Below are positions 46,839 to 61,825 of a DNA stretch of 64,000 nt, piece after piece. The stretch covers positions 806,001 through 870,000 of the forward strand of contig JAKFAO010000008.1 in NCBI GenBank assembly GCA_021527695.1, in the 5' to 3' direction. Position 1 is the first letter of the stretch. The number at the start of each line of letters is the position of its first letter. The notes under the pieces were generated by a model, which worked only from the letters and a program-made list of their open reading frames with translations, did not search any database and was not told where the DNA came from. This DNA is from Naematelia aurantialba (lineage: Eukaryota; Basidiomycota; Tremellomycetes; Tremellales; Naemateliaceae). Position numbers and translations under genes: made by a program.

Positions 46839-48352
46839 TCATTTCTTAAAGCCGTGAGAGTTGTAGCGATCGTCGCGCATTTTCTGAATTTACGTCAGCT
46901 TGAACCAGGTAGAGAAGAGGTAGGCTGACCGGCGGAGCTCGAGAGTCTGGTCTCGGCGAGCCTGCACTTGTTTCTCCATGAGCATGACCAGTGTGGATTC
47001 GGCCTGGGGATTAGCGATGCACAAATATAGCCAGCAAGAATGGAGGTAGCGATACAGTCACAGGCAGGAAGCGGACAGGAATGGAAGAGATAAAGGCTTG
47101 TAGGCGATAGATTCGGAAGTAGAGCGGAAGCTGGAGTGAGGACCACGACCCACCTGGTATTTACGGAGTTGGTTGACCGAGACCATCATGGTAGCAGCGA
47201 GGTTGGATAGGTGTTGGATGTACTAGGTGTGTCAGCTAGGCCAGCGAGGCGAGAAGACATGATAAGACAGAAGATATGCCACGGCGATACGTGAGGAATA
47301 GTAGGAGAAAGCGAACAGCCGGACAGTTACAAGCAAGCTGAGAAGAGAAGAGAAGGAAGGTGAGACAGAAGAATGCGCATTGTCCGAGGAAGAAAACGCA
47401 TAGTCCGCGGAATTGACAGGAAACAGCGGTCAGGAGTTTAGGTCGAAGAACAGGAGGCGCAAGAGCGAGATCTGCTCGTGGGGCCAAACGAGTCCAACAG
47501 AGACGAGAGAAACGTAGTCAGGGAGCTATCGACTCACCTGATCGCCCTCATGAGCCCAGCCCTTCTCCTCCAACTCGCCCGGTATCCGCGCCGTCTCTGT
47601 CAACCGCTCAACAAGCAACAACAGGGTATGGAGGAACGAATGGAGGAGCGGTGGGAGGGCTGTTTGGGGCGGCTCGGTGGGGTCCGTCATTGGTTCCAAA
47701 CCGATTTCGCCAGCCGTAGGGATGTGTGGTGTGCTCTGTATTGTTAGCGACCTAATCTCCTTGATCCTACACGTCTCCCTTCTCTCTCAGTCACTCTGCC
47801 TGTCTGCTCTGTGTCTCTGAGTTTCTGCCACTCTGCTCTCTGCGCTTTTCTCTCTTTGTCTCCCCTCAAACCCGCACGCCTTCTCCTATAGCATGAAACG
47901 ACGCTTCCAATCTACGACCCTCTCTGCCTCTCTGCCTCTCTGCCTGGACATCCAAGCCTCAATCCATGACAGAGAACAAGCAGCAAGTAGCAGGGACAGG
48001 AGCTCACCGTATACTGTTGTCCAAAACACATCCACCTCCCCTCCTCTCTCACCCAGTCCGCCCTCGGCTTCTCAAGCTCTTCCACACCAGCAATCCTCGT
48101 AGCCCCATTATCGCCTCGTCCGCCACCGTGTCCACCGCCTCGTCCACCTTCTCCGAGATGTTCGTCTTGCCCGCTGTATCCGCTGTGTCCGCTGTGCCCG
48201 TCGTGTCCGACGAGCCCCTCAGCCCTCCCCTTGTTCGTCCCGCTTGCCTCGGCACGAGACAAATTCTCATCTGTAAATGCTTTGTAGTACACTGGCGGAG
48301 GCGGGAAGAGAGTATTGGCCAGATCTGCTCGCTTGGTCTCTTCTTGACTCAT
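46839..48352 (-). CDS. MED7: Mediator complex subunit 7
   Basis: The start ATG at 48352 gives MSQEETKRADLANTLFPPPP, then VYYKAFTDENL, the hallmark Med7 start. Next is LEKPRADWVREEGRWMCFGQQY, matching the LxPPxxDWxxEEGxxxxFG block. After a long intron comes a linker and LLHSFLHTLLLLVERLTETA, then HLSNLAATMMVSVNQLRKYQ, then AESTLVMLMEKQVQARRDQT. The short final exon ends DDRYNSHGFKK with TGA at 46839-46841. Med7 pairs with Med21 in the middle module of Mediator and forms part of the hinge that couples activators to RNA polymerase II. All conserved blocks are in order, so the assignment is firm; the intron of about 150 bases in the middle is pyrimidine-rich. Confidence 0.9.
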
Positions 48353-48612
48353 CTCTGGTCAACGATTCAATACTCAAAACGCAACACTGGGCGGAAAAGG
48401 GCAACAACGGCGAACACCACACGCGAGAACCACGTGCGAAGCACCGATGTGGCGCCTCTACACTGAGCTTTACAACTTTACTCTCGCACACAAAACAGGC
48501 ACTCTGTACGCATTGGACACAACAGTGACGCCCTATGGATGCATCGTCGTGGTGAAATGGAAAGCAGATATGGACAATCGAAAAGGAAGACAGATCCCGA
48601 AGAACTCTACCA

Positions 48613-50454
<1,842 letters not shown>

Positions 50455-51121
50455 TTTGAAAGAGTAGTGACTAAGAGAAGACAGCTGTCAGCGGCCAATC
50501 CTGCGAGTTGTCTACTAGATAGAGTTGGGGCAAGGTAGAGGGCAGAGATAAGGGCAAATGTGGTGATGTGCTGCTCAATCGCGCCTCCTCGCCCTGCTAA
50601 AGCACAGCCAGGCATGGGACTGGCGTTGGGCCAAACAGTGGGCAGTCTCTTGCACAAGGCAAGTGCTTCGCTATCGACGTGGACGATCGCTGCAAGCTCG
50701 ACGCGCCACCCTCTCGGGCAGCTCCACCAGCAGGCTTCCCAGATGCTCGAGAGACGCCACCACTGACAGAGCACTACAGGTACGTAGATGGAGGAGACAC
50801 TCACTGTTTTTAGGTGTTATAGGAGGGATACAGACACGTATGCAAAGTTTTAGTAACTTGTGCGATGAGGAAGAAAAGGAGGAGAACGAGGGGGCGTCCG
50901 AGGGGGAAAGGTGATTCTGGGAATGGTCGCGCCGGAGTTTCGGGATTTCGAAATTTAAAAATTTCTTGGGACTCCGCGTGGCATTCGCGGGGAGATTTCA
51001 ATGCCACGTCAGGAGGAGAATGGACGTTCTCCAGAGTCAACGAGATACGTATGCATGTGTAACAACAAAAGTGTGCAAGTCTACATATTATGATGCAAGT
51101 TCCCGCGATGCAACACCCCTT
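50455..51121. other. eEF1A promoter region and PXR1 3' flank
   Basis: About 670 bases upstream of the eEF1A start. It is expected to hold a strong promoter and perhaps a leader intron. It contains the AT-rich inverted repeat at 50950-50965. No gene is supported. Confidence 0.5.
50950..50965. repeat. Perfect AT-rich inverted repeat GAAATTT-AA-AAATTTC
   Basis: Two 7-base arms separated by two bases, in a GC-rich flank, about 500 bases upstream of the eEF1A start codon. It could be a dimeric binding site or a promoter melting element; this is inference. Confidence 0.6.
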
Positions 51122-52657
51122 TCAGACGTCTCTCTCGATCTTTGCCTTCTTCGCCTTCCTCTCCTTCTTCTTCTCCTTCTTCCCCTTCTCCTTCATCTTT
51201 TCCTTAACCTTCGCCTGCTCCTGCTCCTTCTCCTTCTTCGCTTGCTTCTCTGCCTTCTTATCCGCATCTTGCGACGTAGTGTTGCTTGCATTTCCCCGCA
51301 CCAGCTCAAGAGTGTGAACCGCATTCTCAACACCACGAGAACCCTTGCTGCGCTTGCGCTTCTTCGTTGATCCGTCGGTGGAATCATTGCCAGACGGTGG
51401 AATAGCTTGTCTACTCTTGACACGTTCATCGTCCTTACGTTTCCTCTTCTCCTCCTTGCGTCCCTTTTTGGCAGTGACGTCAACTGCATCAGGCGATATT
51501 CTCGAGCCGTGTGTGGCAGGGGTGCCCTCGAGAATCACAGAGGTAGAGGCGACAGGGGTCTCTTCGATGCGCTCGATCTTGACTGCTACGTTGTCCGTGT
51601 CGTTAGAAGTCGCCTTTTCGGCCTTTCTGCAGCTCTTCACAACCTGCTCGTCTTCCTTCTTGTGCCTCTTTGCCGCCTGATCCCCTTGAACACCCAGCGA
51701 GTCCAGCGTAATTTGCAAGGGATCGATAGCCTCGGCCTTGACCACTACCGATTCCACTTTGACCTGTTCGTCTCCTCCCAACTCAGTCACTTCTACCTTG
51801 ACCTCTTCAAACTTCGTCTTGCTTCCTTGCCACCCGACGCCGCCTACGTTGACCTTCTCTTCCTTGATATTTGCCAGACTATCTTCCGACATTTGAGGAG
51901 TAACAGAGCCGGACGATGCTTGCCGTGCGAGCATCTTTTCGCGCATCTTCTGACGAAAGTAGTCGGCGACTGAGAGTGTCGACGTCGAGACGGGCTCATC
52001 GGCTGTACGCTCGTCCATAGCGACGCTGGTGCTAGACTCGGCAGGCGTTGCAGGGATTGATTCTGAGGAAGACAGAGCTGGAGAGGGAGATGTCGGCAGC
52101 GATGAGATAGGCACACCAAGGATTTCTGCGAGGGCGGCAGGTGAGGACGCTGCCAAGCGTTTAGAATTCAGGTGTCGTTGTCGTGATCTATGACCATCAG
52201 CTCAAGTGCTCGGTCTAGCAGGCTCTTGTTACTCACGGGTTGCGATTCTTCAGCTTTGAAATTGGAACAGAAGCTTCGAACGGGGCAGGACTGGGACTTG
52301 GGCTTGGGCTGGCGGCCTGAGCCAGTCTCTTGAGTACATCTTCCAGGCCTTGGCCGGCCTGGCCAGCTCCAGAAGCCAATTCGTCCCCCTCTTTCCGTGC
52401 TCGGCTCATTCCGATACCGCCATTATCTAGCTTGCGAGCTACAGCAATGTGATTCGGGTTGCCAGACAGGTCTTTGCCGATACCAGTGTTATCTGCCCAG
52501 CCCAGAGTCGTCATGTGCTTGTAGGAGAAGCGAGACTTGTCCTCGGACCAGGTGAGGTTACGAGGATCATGTCCGATACGTTCTGAGGCATTCAGTGCTC
52601 AGATCTCACAAGACTTGGCAGCTACTCACGCTTGAACTTGCGCTCGGCGAGCCCCAT
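51122..52657 (-). CDS. PXR1: G-patch nucleolar protein Pxr1/PinX1
   Basis: The start ATG at 52657 reads MGLAERKFKRERIGHDPRN, followed by LTWSEDKSRFSYKHMTTLGW across a short intron. The G-patch continues as TGIGKDLSGNPNHIAVARK and DNGGIGMSRARKEGDE. The middle is acidic and Ser/Pro-rich. The last 70 residues are extremely Lys/Glu-rich (KEKEQEQAKVKEKMKEKGKK), ending ERDV with TGA at 51122-51124. Pxr1 activates the DEAH helicase Prp43 during rRNA processing through its G-patch and can also restrain telomerase. The N-terminal order (LAERKxK, DPxNxxWS, G-patch) is diagnostic. It shares a 210-base promoter region with NSA2. Confidence 0.92.
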
Positions 52658-52867
52658 GTTGCTTTCTGACCGGTATAATCGGTGAAGACAAGCATTGGGA
52701 TACTCGGTTCTGAAAAAAAAAGAGCCAGTCGACGGAAGCAAAAATTTGGAGTAGATCTTCGCAGACTCGATGCCACTTGCTCGAGTCCTTTGCACTCGTC
52801 CTACGCAGAGAGCATCGAGAGTCTCTGCCCCCGTCTAGTATCTTGAACCAACAGACGCTCTTTCAGC
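52658..52867. promoter_or_regulatory. Shared promoter region, PXR1 / NSA2
   Basis: Starts at 52657 (minus) and 52868 (plus) are only 210 bases apart. It contains an A-rich run (gaaaaaaaaagag, about 52,711-52,723) and a gaaaaattt-like element. Poly-A/T tracts are common in ribosome-biogenesis promoters. Confidence 0.55.
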
Positions 52868-54234
52868 ATGGTGAGTCAATAGTAGCGCTGTGAATCATTG
52901 GGCTGACCGGCTTTTCCTCTGTAGCCTCAGGTTAGTTGTTTCCATACCTTACAGCGGATCGTACTCACCCCAGCAGAATGAGTATATGGAGGAGCACCGC
53001 AAGCGCTATGGTCGACGTCTCGATCATGAGGAGCGCAAGTGAGCTTGCCTACGCGTTTGAGAAGAGTTCCGGCTGACATGCTCAGGCGGAAGCGTACGGC
53101 TCGTGAGGTTCACAAGGCATCCGCAGATACAAAGAAGATGTTTGGGCACAAGGCCAAGCTGCATCATGCGAAACGCCATTCCGAGAAGGTGCAGATGAAG
53201 AAGACGTTGAAGGCGCATGATGAGCGGAATGTCAAGCAAAAGGACGACGGAGCGGTCAAAGAGGGTGCTCTTCCCGCTTACTTACTGGATCGAGAGGGAC
53301 AAAAGGTGAGACCCGTCACCACTAGCCTTTGAATCCCGCTCTTCACGCCCCTCCTTGTCACCCCCGATTCCTCCTCCTATTCCTGGTGTTACTTGAGCAT
53401 TGCAATCCTGCCTTAAGAGCGTACTGACCATGACAGGACGCGAAAGCATTATCATCCGCTATCAAAGACCGTCGTAAAGACCGCGCTGCCAAGTACGCTG
53501 TGCCTCTTCCAAAGGTTCGCGGTATCGCCGAAGAAGAGATGTTCAAAGTTATCAAGACGGGTAAACACAAGGGGAAGAGCTGGAAGCGGATGGTCAACAA
53601 GGCGACCTTTGTCGGTGAAGGATTTACGCGGAAACCCGTCAAGCTGGAACGTTTCATCCGACCTATGGGACTGAGGATGACCAAGGCACATGTGACACAT
53701 CGTACGTCACCTGCTGCCTTTTGTAGATGTTCACAGCTGACAACCCATCAGCCGAGTTGAAGACGACCTTCCAGCTGCCAATCCTAGGTGTCAAGAAGAA
53801 CCCTCAATCCCCACTGTACACTTCGCTCGGTGAGTGCTTGTTCATATTTACAGATCCCTGCTTTTAGCCTCCGCTCCTCCAATCAACCTTTCTTCCATCA
53901 TACACCGTATCAATGTTCCTCCCCTCCTTGTGATGACTTATGCCTCGACGCCTCGACATATGCTGATATGTCCTAGGTGTTCTCACGAAGGGAACCATCA
54001 TCGAGGTCAACGTTAGCGAGCTGGGTATGGTTACAACAGGAGGCAAAGTAGTCTGGTCGAGTGAGTGTCCTCCTTCCACATTACCGTTCGGCATATTGGA
54101 TCGAGCCCGCTTGTTCTTCGGGCTCTGTTGCGATGGCTCCACTCAAGGTCCCGGACTGACGCTTCACAGAATACGCCCAGATCACAAATAATCCCGAAAA
54201 CGATGGTTGCATCAACTCTGTCCTTCTCGTTTAA
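52868..54234 (+). CDS. NSA2: 60S ribosome assembly factor Nsa2
   Basis: The ATG at 52868-52870 is immediately followed by an intron. A 6-base exon (52925-52930, CCTCAG) and a second intron lead to the next exon at 52977. Together they give [21 protein letters not shown], the invariant Nsa2 start. Later blocks are [53 protein letters not shown] text, [19 protein letters not shown] and [20 protein letters not shown]. The C-terminus is an eS8-like barrel ([20 protein letters not shown]) ending INSVLLV with TAA at 54232-54234. Nsa2 is a GTP-independent assembly factor on nuclear pre-60S particles, needed for 27S pre-rRNA processing. Confidence 0.97.
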
Positions 54235-54439
54235 AACGTTCATGTTGGCAACGCATAGCATCTATGTACATTGTAACATTCTGTATATCCTCATGATGTA
54301 TACCCTGCGATGGACTGCTCTGTTTGTACAGTTATGATACAGAACCAGCGTGGGGCGACCACCTCCACTTTGCACGACCGACTACTAAGTACTCTGCTGG
54401 TAATTTCCGTCTATTCTCTTTCTACACTCAACCTCGTCG

Positions 54440-57400
54440 ATGTCTGCTCCTCCTGCGTTCTCTTCTTTCCCAGAGCTTCCAGAAAGTAGCTCTCACGCGA
54501 GCTCTCCTCGTCTTGGCCCCACTGCGCCATCGTTTTCCTCGTTCCCGGACACTGAGCCTCAGCGCCGAAGGCCACTAAACAAACCTACATCTGACTCAGA
54601 TGACAGAGCCGTGAATCACCACAGGGAACAAAACAAGGAAAAGGAACGTGGTACGAGAGATTGGGATCGCGGCAGTTCTCGAACATACCACGAACGTCAT
54701 CCTTCCAGTCACAAAGATCAGCAGCGGAAGGAAAGGCGCAGCAGAGACGAACAGCGGGAGTCCAGAAGACACAAGGAAAGTGAACAGAGGGATAAAGATG
54801 AGCGAGAGCACAAAGAAGCGAGACGACAGCGGGAGAGGGAGAAGGCTCGACATCTGATCTATAGTAAAGCGGTTGATGACCTGCCCGAAACCACACGCAA
54901 GAGAGAGGAGAAAACGTCGGACAAGTGGAGTCATGGGCCAGACGAAGGCGTGCCATGGTACGAGTCTTCTACAGCAAAAGCAGCACGACCAGGCTACGCC
55001 GAACCTTTCGAGTTTGTGAGCCGCTCTGCCGCAATGATTCGGGGCATGCTAACCAAGCTAGATCGCAAGCAAGGCGTTCTTTGTGGATACCGTTGGGGAC
55101 AAGGATGCGGTGAAGTACGGCAGTACGTCCTCACTTGCCACGCCGAGGTTCTATCGTGATGGGAGTAAGTCGCTCTGAGCTCCCACATGTCTAAGCGTGC
55201 CTGACATCCTGAAGGAGGAAGGATTTTAGGACTATCTGATGGTCTGAGAGTCGTGCATACCAGAGAGAGAACCCAGAAAGGCCTCGAGATCGCGCCCCTC
55301 GGCCGGCCATACGTACGTCGCTTCAGCCGGTTATGGCTGTTTGCTAAGGTGTTTAGATACCGCGCTACTCCTCCCGCCAGCTCGAATCGTCAGCAGCTCG
55401 TCATCTTCGCCGAATCATCCTGCAGCCGGCAGCAGTGCAGGACGGTTTGGATGCCAATCAAGATCTCGTCCGCTTCGATGTACGGCCAAAACGCCAAGTG
55501 GTCTCCGAGGACGTCCCTTCTTACAGGTCAATCAGCGGGCATGCCGATGCTGCTGACTCAGAGGACGAAGGTACCGCCGCGGTGGAGGCGGGTCTCGGAC
55601 GGTATGCGACGCTAGAGGAGGATGTGAGACGGCAGACGAGCGAGACGGAGCGGCATCTGCAGTTACACCCGGACGACGTGGAGACTTGGATCCGGTATTC
55701 GACACTTCATCTGAAGCTCTCGCCGGAACTTGCAAGCCTACCATCAAGCGGTCTCGTGGACCCGTCCGAGCTGCCCACGACGCGCGCCAATGCGGAAGTC
55801 ACCTTGTCCATTCTCTCCCGGGCCCTGGACGCCGATGCGTTCAACAGCACATCAACAGAACTGCACCTAGCCTATCTTCGTGCGGCGGAAGCATTCTGGC
55901 CGGCCGCAAAAGTTACGGAAAGATGGCAGAGCGTCTTGAACGACCTGCAGAGGCGCGGGACAGATGGAAGTGTAATGGATGTTTGGCTCGGCTATATCGA
56001 ATGGCGTGAGGGACAGGGCTTCGGGTCGGTGGGGCAAGGACATGACAAAGGCGGAGGAGTCGACGAGGTGATCGAGGTGTATGCAGAGTGCTTGAGTGCC
56101 CTCAGTTCCTCTCAAACATCAGGTAGGCTGCCACGAGTGACAGGAGAGCTCGGTCAGGCTTACATGAACAGGAAGCCAGCAAGCGCGTGAAGAGAATCAA
56201 GTCTATTTGATGCTCAGAGCATGTCTCTTCATGAAGCAAGCGGGCAAGTCGATGAGCGCCATCTTGAATGTACGCTTATGTTCACAGGCTACACCGAACG
56301 AGCCCTTGCCAGCTTCCAAGCCCTCATTGAAGTGTATGCTTTCTATGCCCAGCCTCACTAACCCTTGCAGGACCTTCTTCAAGCCTGACCATCTTCGACC
56401 GCTGAGCCGACCCGCGCCGGACTGGTTTGAGCGCCTACTGGCAGAATTCGGAGTGTTTTGGGAATCTGAAGCCCCTCGCATCGGGGAGACTGGAGCCGTA
56501 GGCTGGCGTGCAACCATTGACGGACCTGCACCCGAACCGACTGCCGCCCCAGAGCCAGATCTGTCCTCTGAGGATCCGTTCGAGAACTGGTTGCTCGCCG
56601 AACGACACGCCGAACGGCGGGCGGCATTGCCAGCCCGTGCGACCGACCTTGATGCTGACGACGATCCCTACCGCATCATTCTATTCTCCGACGTCAGAGT
56701 TTTTCTGTTTCCAGTGCAGACTCCCGAAGTTCGCCTCCAGTTGTTATATGCGTTTCTTACATTTCTTGGTTTGCCATTCTCGCCTCCAGACGTGCCCACG
56801 ACTTCGGCATCGGCGGTCGATCCGCATCTGCGCTGGGCAATTGGGTACAATGCATCGTTGCGATCGGCTTTCTGGCCGGCAAAAGCTGCAAAACGGGCGT
56901 TGCCGTGGCAGACCGTCGGAGGGGAGCCTATGGAACCGGAGTGGAAGCGGACACTCGTTGATCCTTTCGGATGTTCTGTCAAGTCTTGGGCAGAAGAAAG
57001 GTCGACGCTCTTCGCGCGAAGTTCCAAGTGGTTCAGAGATCTTGATTCTGTCGATCTCTCGCATATCGATATCGGTGTTGTCAGGTGAGCACATTGTTTC
57101 GGAGCTAGATCGCCCCTGACCGTCTTAGAAACGCTCTGAATATGCTTCGCCCAGTCAATCCAGATCCGTCGTTTACTCTGGCCCTACTCGGATTTGAGGC
57201 TGCCGTCTCGCCGAAAGGGTAAGCACCATGGGGCACAGAAAATGTGCGACTGACGACGACAGTGCTGTCAAGGTAGCAAAGACTATCCTTTCATCTGAGC
57301 GAGACAACCTCATTCTGTGGGACGGCTATGCCCGCATCGAGCGTCAGCGAGGCAATATCGCTGCGGCTCGCTCGGTTTATGTGACAGCTTTGCAAGCAGC

Positions 57401-58637
57401 GGAGTCAATACATGCGCCCAGCGAGGACCAGGTTGAGCTGTGGAGCGCGTGGGCGGAGATGGAATGGGACGAGGGCGACGAAGTCAGGTGCCTGGAGGTG
57501 CTGGTATTAGCTAGCGGTGCCGCCGGGTTGGAGCTCTGTATGTTTGCTTTGCCTGCTGAGACTACCTGCTCTTACTTGTTCATAGCACGCGCTGCCGAAC
57601 CTACTCGTTCGCCAGGTCAGCCGACGGCTATATCAATGCTGCGAGCGCGACAGGTACGTCTCAAACTTCCTCGTTACCCGATGCTGATCCTCGGCAGCAT
57701 TATGCGTCAATCCCGTTGCCTGTCCCTCAATCGCAGCTTGTCCTGTCTACATTGTTCAGGTATCTGGCAGATACCGTTGATGCTGCACGCTCGGTCATTC
57801 TGGAGCAAATTGCCAAACTCCCCTCAGGGAGCTACGAGACAGAAGCGGCGTATCAGCTGCTCTGTCGAGTACTCTTCGTCCATTCTTCACGCCACGCATC
57901 TCCCGCATCACTTTCTCGGGATGCCTACGAGCTTGCTATCGCTTCGTTTCCCAACAATACAATGTTCTTATCTCTCTACCTCTTCAGCGAAATGGGCGGA
58001 AGGGTGTATGGCCGCATACAGAGTCTGGTGTCGCACATCACCAGAGGTGATTGTGCAGGCATCGTGGGGCACTTGTGGGCGGTATGGGCGGAAGCAGTGT
58101 CTGCCGCCCGGACATTCTGGGACAAGGGCGGCGGTGGAGCGGAACGCGTCAGAACGGCCCTGGATCGAGGTATCAACTCGGCACTGTACGTCCTTACCTC
58201 TTACTTCTGGCTGCGGCTTGACCCTTAACAACCGTCTAGGGGCAAGCATTCCGTGGCGCTCTGGAAGCTATATATCGAGTTTGAATCGCACATGGGCCGT
58301 TTTGAAGTCGCAAAGACGCTGTGTTATCGCGCAGTCACCGCGATCGGCGGCTGCAAAGGTCAGCTTTCCCAAAGTTGTCTGTGCGGTCCGAACTGACCAG
58401 ATCTCAGATTTGTATCTGCTTGCGTTTTCCCCAGCGCTGCGACCACATTTTACGTCTCGCGAGCTCAAGGATTGGGCGGAGCTGATGGTTGAGCGCGGTA
58501 TACGTATCAGAGTGCCGTATGAGGATTTCTGGGATAACGGAGATGAGCAAGATGGGGTGGAGCTGCCGGAAGACGAGGAGCCAGAGGAGGATGAGCTGGG
58601 GTTTTTGCGCGAGCGAGAGGTGCTTAAGCCGTATTGA
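54440..58637 (+). CDS. NRDE2: NRDE2 family nuclear RNA-silencing/exosome regulator
   Basis: The ATG at 54440 starts MSAPPAFSSFPELPESS. A long Arg/Lys/Glu/Asp-rich region (RSRDEQRESRRHKESEQRDK) comes next. The family signature follows across introns: AFFVDTVGDKDAVKYG, then GRILGLSDGLRVVHTRER and PYVPRYS. The remainder is HAT/TPR-like helical repeats: HLQLHPDDVETWIRYSTLHL, LSILSRALDADAFNSTSTEL, MDVWLGYIEWREGQGFG, and further pairs to RELKDWAELMVERGIRIRVP near the end. The stop is at 58635-58637 after an acidic tail. NRDE2 binds the Mtr4 helicase in vertebrates, and relatives act in nuclear RNAi in worms and in elimination complexes in fission yeast. Many short introns; total about 1,050 residues. 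Confidence 0.9.
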
Positions 58638-58927
58638 TTGGTGCATGCATTATTGCGCTCCTAATACAAGCGCTACGTTGTATACCCAGGGACAGACAGA
58701 CGAGGGTTCCAATGACAGCGACCGCGATGAGCGGTCTATGCATATGAAAACGTTTGATACCACAGGTTGCAACAAGTTCTACCGTTCTCGCCACACGCGG
58801 ACCTCCACCACGCGCATGTGCAAATTGACCTCCTTTCCCATCCCCCCTCCATCCACCGTCTCTTGCGCCATCGAGCCGCGAGCAGCCACAGCAAGCCTTA
58901 CAGCACCCATTTACACTTGGACGCGAA

Positions 58928-60314
<1,387 letters not shown>

Positions 60315-60376
60315 TCATGCATATATATACAAGTTTGCTCTCGTCTGACATCGTTGAACGATCAGTCCTCCAGTCG

Positions 60377-61544
60377 TCACCGTCGTAGTGCCGCAGTGCC
60401 GTTCTGCTCTCTCCAAAACTGGCGCCGCGTGCGAAAGACGTTGGTCGGTCCGACTGCGCCCCCGCCGCCTCCCTCAGAGATCTGAGCAACGCGCGTCGGG
60501 GTCCCCCTAGATTTCGTCTGTGCTACGCCCATCCAGTAGCCTGCCCAGTACTGGGCTGACATTGCGTACGCAAACGCGTCGTCCGCTGAAACGTGGCCCG
60601 TAGGCTGAACACCATACGTCGGTCCAGGTCCAGTAGCAGGTACCTGCCCATGTAAGGCTGTTGGCTGCTCGGTCTGCTCATCCAGCAGCGCTTCCGCGTT
60701 GGGATAGTCCATTTCGTCGTCGTCGTGGCCGCCGTTTGAATTTCCGTTCCCGTTCCCGTGTACCCCGTCTGCCCACGCAGGAACACGAGCACCGATTGGT
60801 GGTGACATTGGCGCGTAGATCGGTGACGCCGCTCGCTGAAGGTGATGTGGCTCCGCACGGTCTGATGCGTAACGCGAGGAAGAAGCGCCGTTGGTATATG
60901 GGTTGGAAGAGTCCACGTCCACTTGTTCCTGTTTCGACCGCTTTGGTTCCCGTCGAGGTTTCTTCGCTGGGGGCTCCCATGCAGGCTCCGGTTCTGGCAT
61001 GTGTTGTTGAGATAGCAATTCGGCGGCTGTTCCAGTAAAAGACGCTGCGTACCAACTAGACAATTACGATGAGTTTGGGTTCTGCGGCATAGTATAATGA
61101 GAAACGGTAGAGAGGGCTGGGGCTTACTTAGGGTTTTTCGGCTGAGCACCTGGAAGCGGCTGGCCCTTGGCCAGAGCAGCAGTGGCCTTGTCGAGCCATG
61201 TTCCCGGCCCAGGGTGGTGCAGCTGCACCTCGCTATCAGCTGAGAGACCATTGGGACACATCAAAGACGGCAAGGACCAGGGGGCCAGCGGGCCAGCGGG
61301 TGCTCGGGAGGCGAAGAGAAGCAGGAGGGGAGACGAGGAAGAGAGGAAGAGACATGCTCACGTGGAACTCTTCGATGGCAGTGTCGTAAGCGTTGACAAG
61401 CTCGCGATCGTCCCAAGCTCCTCCGGCAGACGTCCCAAACGACAGCTCGACAGTCGGCATCACTGCTGGAGCAGCTTCAACGACGTTGAGCTGCACCTCC
61501 TCGGAGTCGATTCCTTCAAGCTGCATGTCCTCGGCTTCAGACAT
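60377..61544 (-). CDS. SMN1: SMN (survival motor neuron) orthologue without Tudor domain
   Basis: The ATG at 61544 starts MSEAEDMQLEG. The Gemin2-binding helix reads GAWDDRELVNAYDTAIEEFH, very like fission-yeast Smn1. After introns come GPGTWLDKATAALAKGQPLP and a basic segment (AKKPRREPKRSKQE), then a Pro/Ser/Asn-rich middle with no Tudor signature. Near the end is SADDAFAYAMSAQYWAGYWM, the YG box, with aromatic/Gly spacing YxxGYxxG in the form YWAGYWMG. The stop is at 60377-60379. SMN with Gemin2 assembles Sm rings on spliceosomal snRNAs in the cytoplasm; the YG box drives oligomerisation. About 300 residues. The short C-terminal extension after the YG box (about 45 residues, Gly/Arg-rich) is longer than in yeast. 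Confidence 0.85.
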
Positions 61545-61825
61545 CTTCGCGCATGTGCCAGAGTGATGTCCAGATGGTGTCGCACAGAGGAAACTATTGT
61601 CGAGAACCGAGTTGGACCAGGAAATCGCAGAAAAGCAGCCCACCACGTGGCTCGGAAAAATGAATTAGGTTTACCCGCTTGCCACGTCCTTGAAACGTCA
61701 TTGAACTCGACCTTGTCCTTGTTGCCACCAACATCTACAATACTCACCACGTCTTCGAGGTATCTCTTCTGACAGCAGTCCTCAGCAGGTAGTCTTCTAC
61801 GCATATCGCAGTCCCTATAGGAGTC
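61545..61825. promoter_or_regulatory. Shared promoter region, SMN / J-domain gene
   Basis: Divergent starts at 61544 and 61826 leave 281 bases for two promoters. It contains a cacgtgg E-box-like sequence (61,644-61,650) and two further gccacgtcc/accacgtct variants. Confidence 0.5.
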
